Shown here one piece after another: positions 55,901-61,200 of a stretch of DNA of 64,000 bases; the first letter of the stretch is position 1, and every line of letters starts with the position of its first letter. The stretch is taken from NCBI RefSeq assembly GCF_038051995.1, contig NZ_CP150290.1, forward strand, positions 3,462,001 through 3,526,000, given 5' to 3'. Under the pieces are notes generated by a model. It ran no database searches and had not been told where the DNA came from. It saw nothing but the letters and a program-made list of their open reading frames with translations. Both the position numbers and the translations under genes were made by a program. This DNA is from Paenibacillus sp. FSL H8-0537. Its GTDB lineage: Bacteria; Bacillota; Bacilli; Paenibacillales; Paenibacillaceae.

Positions 55901-58225
55901 GTCCGCAATACCGAAAGCGATGTGGCTGTCCTTAATGGTCGCCAAGTCATCGCTGGTCAGCGAAAACTTGCGTGCAAGCACAAGCCACTGCGATATCTGC
56001 TTCATCTTGTCTTCAGCCGTTAATCTCTGCTTTGTATCAGTGAATATAGCGACAAGATCCAAATCAGTATCGTTTAACAAAGCGATCAAACTCGTTACTT
56101 GCACGGTTTGAACATGGAAGAATGCGGAAATTTGCCCGAGCAGTTTTAATTGTTGCTCTTGCAGCAAGGCTCCCGCTTCTTGCCGGGAGGCCGTACTTGC
56201 AATGAGCTGTGGGAGATTATTCAACCAGCCTTCCAAATCTGTAGGCCGATAAAGCGGGTCCACAAAATCGGAAGCGTTGCCGTTCACTACATAATCCAAT
56301 TCATACACATTAATCCTTGAGCGTTTCAATCGATCCGCGTTATTCTTCATTAAGACCCAGGCATCCATCGTAGGGACTAAGGTCAGCTGTTTGAAAAGCG
56401 TTAGCAGCAAAACAAGCTGCGTTGTGGGCATTCCCAGCAAGTTGCCGAACAAAGAATAACGATAGAGTACGGATAGATTGCCCACCGTTAACGGCACTTT
56501 CACTTGATTTCCGAACAACGCTGCAGCTAGCAGGTTTAGATCGCTCTGACTTAGCTTCAGCCCTGCGGCAATGCGGGCTGCGAGCTTCATATTATCTGCA
56601 TCCGCCGCGCCTACCTTCCAATAGAGGAGGGTATCGGTAAACATCGGATTGAAGGAATAGCTGCCCTTCAGCTCGTCCCCAGGATGATAAGGAGTGGATT
56701 CCGGTCCGTTAAAGAGCTTGTCGAATGCGGTACTTGTGATTGAGGCAGCTCCCTGCCCATACGTTTTTACATCGAAGATCAGCACTCCTGCCTGCTCTAT
56801 CGACAGATTCCATTGCTCTTTAGCAGTTTTCAGCTTGGCCAGCTCTGTCAATGCTTGAGAATCCAGCTGCGGTGCACCAGATTTTACACATTGCAGCGCC
56901 CAGTCTAAATCCGCATAGCTCCAGCTCAGCTTATTACTCAGCCTCAGGAAGCGGTGAATCCGGTCCAAGGAATCGTTAGTCAAGTTCACTATAGTCAAGA
57001 CGGTATCTTCGCTATTGACCTGCAGAGGCTGCGCTAAACCATCATTAATAAAAAACGATTTTGCCAAACCTGCTTGGATTTCGGCTACAGAAAGATCTTG
57101 GCTAAACAGCGTCTGCAACTGCACCAATGTTAATCCGGTTTGTTTGCAAAATGTATCTACATCTGACAGCACCTTCAAATCCGATACCCCGTAGAATGCC
57201 TTCAATTGGGCTTCATCTTTGGTGGAGGTTGAAATGAGTGAAAACTCCTCTTGAGATAGACCGAGTATTTCTGCGGCTACACTTGCAGCGGGTGAGCCAA
57301 ATACCGAGTACAGATCCTGAAGCAACACATTCATACGATTCAAATAAATTCGCATCTGTTCCAAAGGATATTGGAAAGGTAAGTTGAACGGATAGACCTC
57401 ACCCGCCAAGGTCTGATAGATATCCCCCTTGATGTTTAAAGCCGAACAGACAGCAGCCTCTAGCCGTTCATTAACGATCTGTAAATAAGGCATGGTCGTA
57501 TTCGTATTTTCACAAGTAAGCTGAATGCCTGCCAGGTCCGGTCGACGAGCGGAAAGGGCCATGTTGGCAGGAATGGTCGTGCTATTGGGCACCGTAATGT
57601 ATTGGCTCGCAATCCGCATCAAATCGACCAAATATGCAGCCGGACCAAAGATAGATTTACATTCATCGCACTCGCAGTAATTTAGCGTACCGAAGATCTC
57701 CTGATAATCAGGCAGCGCTTCATAATGCTGGAGAATAGCATCCGATATCGAATTGGCGGCGTAATTTCTCGTATGAGGTGCTGAAAGCTGGGAGATGGAC
57801 GCCCATTGATGCATCGTCTGGGCTTCAACATGCTTCGCCTGTGTATAAATGGCAGCGGCCTGCGCTGCTCCGTCCTCACCGAGCAGCGGCCCATAGGCTC
57901 TCACAAATTGATCTGGATTGATGGCTGCGATTTGTTGGGCTGAATGCAACGCAGGCTTGCCTGTACCATTCCCGTTTTCGCTTTCTCCCTTGCTGCTGCC
58001 AGCTAGTAGTACGCTGGCTGCCTGTGGATCATTGGTGAGCCGTAGCAGTCTTTGATAGCTGCTAAGCAGGTTTAGAGCCTCCGAATGTTGATCATCGGAC
58101 CCGTCTAACGCTTGCACGGAAGCCGTGTTTGTGAACTGAAAATGGTGGATATCGAAATTCGGGTTATTGGCATAAAATTGTGCCAAAGTCGGATGCGCGT
58201 CACTCAAATACGATTGAATATCCAT
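49991..58225 (-). CDS. Tc toxin subunit A (TcA/TcdA-like)
   Basis: The 2,744-residue protein is the pore-forming, receptor-binding subunit of a Tc complex, which injects the toxic part of TcC into target cells. The N-terminal VRP1/SpvA-like part contains YQEIFGTLNYCECDECKSIF and GPAAYLVDLMRI (about 175-210), the hallmark of TcA proteins, here with a CxCxxC cluster. A central region near 1090-1240 matches the neuraminidase-like/ABC-toxin block (WSEWNEIKVTINAD, VFNRLFLFWVEQK). About 2100-2270 is long helical with a glycine/alanine-rich segment (GLADGGMQFGDAVNAGASMA), the expected channel. The end (about 2350-2740) is the TcB-binding beta region (FDFDFPGHYCRKIKSISISI). Four copies of a short helical module lie between 1385 and 1845. 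AAGGAGGG precedes the ATG. Coding sequence intact. Confidence 0.93.
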   Translation of the reverse strand: MDIQSYLSDAHPTLAQFYANNPNFDIHHFQFTNTASVQALDGSDDQHSEALNLLSSYQRLLRLTNDPQAASVLLAGSSKGESENGNGTGKPALHSAQQIAAINPDQFVRAYGPLLGEDGAAQAAAIYTQAKHVEAQTMHQWASISQLSAPHTRNYAANSISDAILQHYEALPDYQEIFGTLNYCECDECKSIFGPAAYLVDLMRIASQYITVPNSTTIPANMALSARRPDLAGIQLTCENTNTTMPYLQIVNERLEAAVCSALNIKGDIYQTLAGEVYPFNLPFQYPLEQMRIYLNRMNVLLQDLYSVFGSPAASVAAEILGLSQEEFSLISTSTKDEAQLKAFYGVSDLKVLSDVDTFCKQTGLTLVQLQTLFSQDLSVAEIQAGLAKSFFINDGLAQPLQVNSEDTVLTIVNLTNDSLDRIHRFLRLSNKLSWSYADLDWALQCVKSGAPQLDSQALTELAKLKTAKEQWNLSIEQAGVLIFDVKTYGQGAASITSTAFDKLFNGPESTPYHPGDELKGSYSFNPMFTDTLLYWKVGAADADNMKLAARIAAGLKLSQSDLNLLAAALFGNQVKVPLTVGNLSVLYRYSLFGNLLGMPTTQLVLLLTLFKQLTLVPTMDAWVLMKNNADRLKRSRINVYELDYVVNGNASDFVDPLYRPTDLEGWLNNLPQLIASTASRQEAGALLQEQQLKLLGQISAFFHVQTVQVTSLIALLNDTDLDLVAIFTDTKQRLTAEDKMKQISQWLVLARKFSLTSDDLATIKDSHIAFGIADTTKLTALNVLDVYAYQELKVFFNDVIGDISHYMNAATDTDAAAAIVEITGLADTELLSLFASFPLLSRMERLYLLQKVINVMKSTGASFSLLDNVSKVAGLGAEANWADYTVAANNLLLTLKARLGADNWETLYLQVNGAVQEKQRTALISTALNALSKMEDLGWIQNGRHLYEYLLIDVEMSGCATISYIKEALNAIQLYLLRSRERLEQGVIHFDIPAVWWSWMINYRIWEANRQVFLYPENYIDPSYRQNKTALFTEFENTLKQGDITKDTVEAAYRKYLDRFAELAKLKVVDTYHTHVTDPTHDNAEVTYLFARTETQPYKYYYLTRDEGNVWSEWNEIKVTINADTVSPVYVFNRLFLFWVEQKVVKDSGTGSTGQKSVRATIRYTFYNFSGSWVPPQTLAEDTVISADNSTFMVQDGVKTLFNTSQFDPARLWWNKVYPLKIEKNHYLTPNVGANRFEKLVLFFGPMIDIGGLSTFTMPNAPVSSTDTLQQFENRLYKVVQQFVLAKKVGHTGFLPLFQPIVINDDLQPGFIVNPDEYIIAAKEALISQTYFRPEIDRSSGRLNLIDTTQILYDNYAADSIRNPSPVLAPVSLNDSSFISTTLEMDAIQSKAVWGGLVKSGYFNDRGLAKGSFNFVQLGKDVAGYLAGQTNVQAKASYVLNKISQASGTVALSSTMRGTEYELLTVKNHPAAFLFKGDKEAFLFMDTASEVQDNVPTISEALLNSDTIFAPTSFISSNLNIDANGSQTIYNLLVKGGYLDQEGVLENYSDAQSLTEYLQPQLVASTSAVVNVLMNSPMFTDHSFVAAAPVDIEVSGSQLIFQQCIKSGYLDPNGRILADIDFYELLEYVTGLLDGQPNEDLKVRHVMDTLYQWPFPVSVGFLDRNKDGIGSIKYRFSAFRLTTAAVHRLSSTLFTGGVDALLSLESQQIPIEAELLFKRFQFDGNYVVAPDAADGSQVDFWGAYKPYYWELFFHAPYLIADLLKTNQSYQAAEKWYQYIFNPTLQPFQISAEDFQTSTIGLTSSQRIYKILVDQKIITDAGAVSADFSDATPISQLFFFLDDKQIDSVRNRLLNDKLGNPAARFWQFNPFRNHTLETLKEQLTNPQEIAAYNMDPFNPDAIAGLRIGAYEKAVVMAYIDNLLQWGDSYFMQYTWEAIVTATMMYVYAYDLLGPRPENIGKSPEPAPKTFADLLAQFKDGIPQFLIALEQETAANDALMAYAPFNALDTYFCVPENKQFIAYWDRVEDRLFKIRHCLNIQGIPQTLALFEPPLDPAQLIRMVSAGVNPLASLKPANQGVPYRFAFMLERAKSITGTLTQYGSSLLAALEHNDAESLSLLQSTHEKNILNLSTMIKEQQLEEIASTLASLTESRTSAAFRQEHYSTLYEENINGLEITDITLRGLSTELQVASIAIHGLSIGAYLAPNIFGLADGGMQFGDAVNAGASMADGAANGLDKAAGLINTGAQYVRRREEWGLQRDVAASEIKQLDQQITGGNVRSAMLQRELDIHQQNVKQHDEMEQFLRGKFTSQELYQWMISRLSTAYFQCYQLAVDMAMAAQAAYQYELERQDQFLQFDYWDNLHRGLLAGEGLLLALNQMEKAYLFNNSRDLELEKTVSLLHLDPVKFIAFKGGMPGGTGVQGKLDFELNEKLFDFDFPGHYCRKIKSISISIPAVVGPYQNINAILVQNRNAVVVQSDITGISYLLNPADPAPGPEVLRQNHVSQQVAVTRGMNDSGLFVLDFKDERYLPFEGTGAVSSWTLHLPPETNRFDFSNISDIIVKIQYTAKDGGTLLANQVKQQLHAESAPYPYTPAKMIDLKQAFPSNWFALFSPQATQGVQQISFPVTDRTILTHLSDVRLLSATVLILTSNLAIVSDKDQSTPFLSLKMGDNAVIPVNVNNNLGTCNLSNVTGTGLNAILQFSLANTPDTLLLNGALNQEVLAGLTVIITYQSNVFTKTSMTN

Positions 58226-58257
58226 GAATATAAGACCCTCCTTGTTGCCCGAATAAA

Positions 58258-61200
58258 TTAATAACCAAAATGACTTTTCATGCTTCGTGTAGCTTCCCTC
58301 TTCTTCTGCTTCTGGAGCGTATCCGCTCGTAAAATATTCGCCTTGAACTTGGTGGAGTAAATCTGTTTTCCACTCATATCATTGATCTGATAAAAAAAAT
58401 CATCTGCAATATGGGTTATGGTGCCGTCGGCCCTCAGCCTCACATTCGCTCCTACTTTAACTAGCACCTTCTCGCCCGTTTTTTTGACAAAATCCCTTAC
58501 CGCAAGCTCTATACCTAGTTGAACGAGATTGGAGCCTTGGCTTCCCGCTACAAGATTATTGGAGGCCTCCGCACCGCCCAGACAGTGAGCAATCAGATGG
58601 CACCAGGCTTCGCCCAAGCCTCCCGATCCCGAATCATTCCTTTTGGAATACAGACTTGCGGGCAAATTGTTCGTATTGTGGAAGGCGCTGGCTTTTCCCA
58701 TTGTGTCATTGGTAGAATCGCGGCCATCCACGTTAAGGCTCGCTTGGGAAACAATTTGTTGATTTTCGATGTAAGTATGGCTGCCTGCGAAAAATGCTCC
58801 CTGCACGCTGGTTGGTTCAGCTACCTTCTTCGGCAGGGATTTTCCTGAGCTTGGCGGCAAGTCAAATTGATCCAGCTCCATCTGCGCTTTATCCGCTGCC
58901 TTGTGGAGCATCTTCCGGATATGAATTTGTCTGTTCTTTGTAACCCTGAGTGAACGTCCTCTCATCTCTGTAATCATTTCCGCCTGCTTCTTACCATCAC
59001 CAGAGGAAAAACTTTTCAAGTCTTCTTTCCTCTTCTTTGCTTTAAAATTGGCGTTCAGCTTTTTTTTAGCGACTTTTTTATCGTTCTTAGCCTTCGCCAA
59101 TCCTTCCGGATCAACGAACCGCACGGGATTGCCGCCGACGAAAGCATACATATTCAATCCGTCCGCTGTACCGGCCGGATCGGCGTTAATCCAGCAGCCT
59201 AGCCATGGCGGATAATATCGCGCCCCATAGTAATATAGACCTGTGCAATCATCTCGCTCTTTACCGCTGTAACGATATTCCTTCAGCTGCACCTCCCGCT
59301 GGCTTGTTCCTGTAATGTAGGAGGTCCCTCCGTATGGCAAGTATTCTTCGTAGCTGATTAAGCAAGCCTCTTCATCTACCTCCATCGTTGAAGAGCCCAG
59401 GAAATCGCTTAATTGATAACGCAACTGCCGTTTGCCCAAGCTATCGGTTTCACGGCCTGCGTCATCCTTGGTCCAGAAATTCGTAATGGCTGCTGTCCGC
59501 TCATCCTCCATGACTCGGTAAGAATGCCGTTCCAGTATGAGGGTTGACACATCATTTTGGACTCGCGAAATTCGCTTGATTTCTAATCGTCCTACATATA
59601 TTTTTTCTTGAATTTCGGTTAATCCGTCGCTAATTTTGCGCTCCAGCACCTTACGGACCCTCTGCCCTCCGCTGTCGTAAACATAGTAAGAACAGTCAGA
59701 CTGGTCGCCGTCTCTCTCAATGATCGTTGCGTTAGCTAAATTATTTCTATAGTTCCATTGCATGGAACGCAGGTGTTCGAGTGCTAGGAGGTTGCCATTA
59801 TTATCGTATTGCAGTTGTACCTGGATGCCCGCCAAGCTGCCTGCGGTCATTTCCTTTAAACAATTGGAATTCTCACAAACCTTAAGTGTTCGTGTCCAAC
59901 TGGCGGAAGCAGCCGCATGACGGGTTTGAGTTTTATTTCCAGCCTCGTCGTATATATAAGTCTCCGTATAATTTTCAAGCTTCTCCACATCATTCAGGTG
60001 TGGCTGGCTTATTGGCATCCATTCGCTTTGCTTAAAGCCTGCTGCATGCGTGCTTGACAGAATTCCTGGATGCTGTCTGCCTGAAGCTTGAATCAACCTG
60101 TAGAGAGCATCATAGGTGTAATCGCTTAACGGCTCCACGATTTGCTGATTCTGAAAAACCGTTTGGAAGCTATAGTCGCGTGACCTCGTTATATTACCGA
60201 CAGGGTCCATCGAATACGTCAGCTTCTGTAGAATCGGACTCCTCGCATTTCCCTTCTTGTCGGCGGTCGATCGGGACGTTGCAATTCCAAGCAGCCTTCC
60301 GGTGGTTTCTTCATAGGTAAAGGCTGTTGAGGTTCCGTTTCCCCGGACAATTAGCGTATGCTGACCGTTTGCGTCGTACTGGATGTCCTGAATAAACGGA
60401 ACATTCGGCTGTTCTGGGAAATCAACCACAACCTTCTGTAAATGCCCGCATAAATTGTAAGCGCTTCTGTACACCGTCTGATCCGCAGAGGTTTCCGCAA
60501 TCAATCTGCCCAGCCCGTCGTAGATAAAAGAGGTGACGAATGTTTCGCTGCACAGTGCACCTTGACTTCCTTCGCTCCAATTCGGTTCTGAGGAATAATT
60601 CGCAAGCAGCGTTTGCTCCGTTTCCAGAATATGTCCTTGCAAGCCGTAAGCTTGATGGCTCATCACACCAGCCTGATCGTACAACATGTACAGCTTACCG
60701 AAGAGATTGCGATTTTGGGCATCCTCCACGCTAAGACCGGCATTATCCCCGTAGACGTACTTTTCAACCGTCTGCCCCAATACAAGATTAGAAGCATGAT
60801 CCGTTCCATCTACTATAATTTGCGCAGGGCGTTGCAGCCCGTCATATAGAGTGGTCGTATGGAAGCCGCGACTGTCCCATGTATGCACCGGATCATTGAA
60901 CATATTGTCGATTCCGAGCCGTATACCGGCATCCCTGCTGTCCGTACACAATAACCGATTCTGCATATCGTAGGTAAACTGTACATCTTTCAGCAACAGT
61001 CCTTGGAGGTCTCCGGCATAATAATTTCTCGCATTCACCTCGTAAAGAACGTTTCCCTTGCTGTCGTATCCTGTATAGGCTGGCAGGCAGCTCTGTCTCA
61101 GCAGCACTAGAATTTCTTGTGCATAAGGCTCGTATTTGGCATCTATATTAAGCAAGAAGCCCGGAGAATATGGTCGGAAATTCGCTGAAGCTTTTCCGCG

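Noticed and set aside
50271..56640. Antisense frames of up to 212 codons across the TcA gene
   Set aside because: Shadow frames of a long intact gene; compositions are not protein-like.
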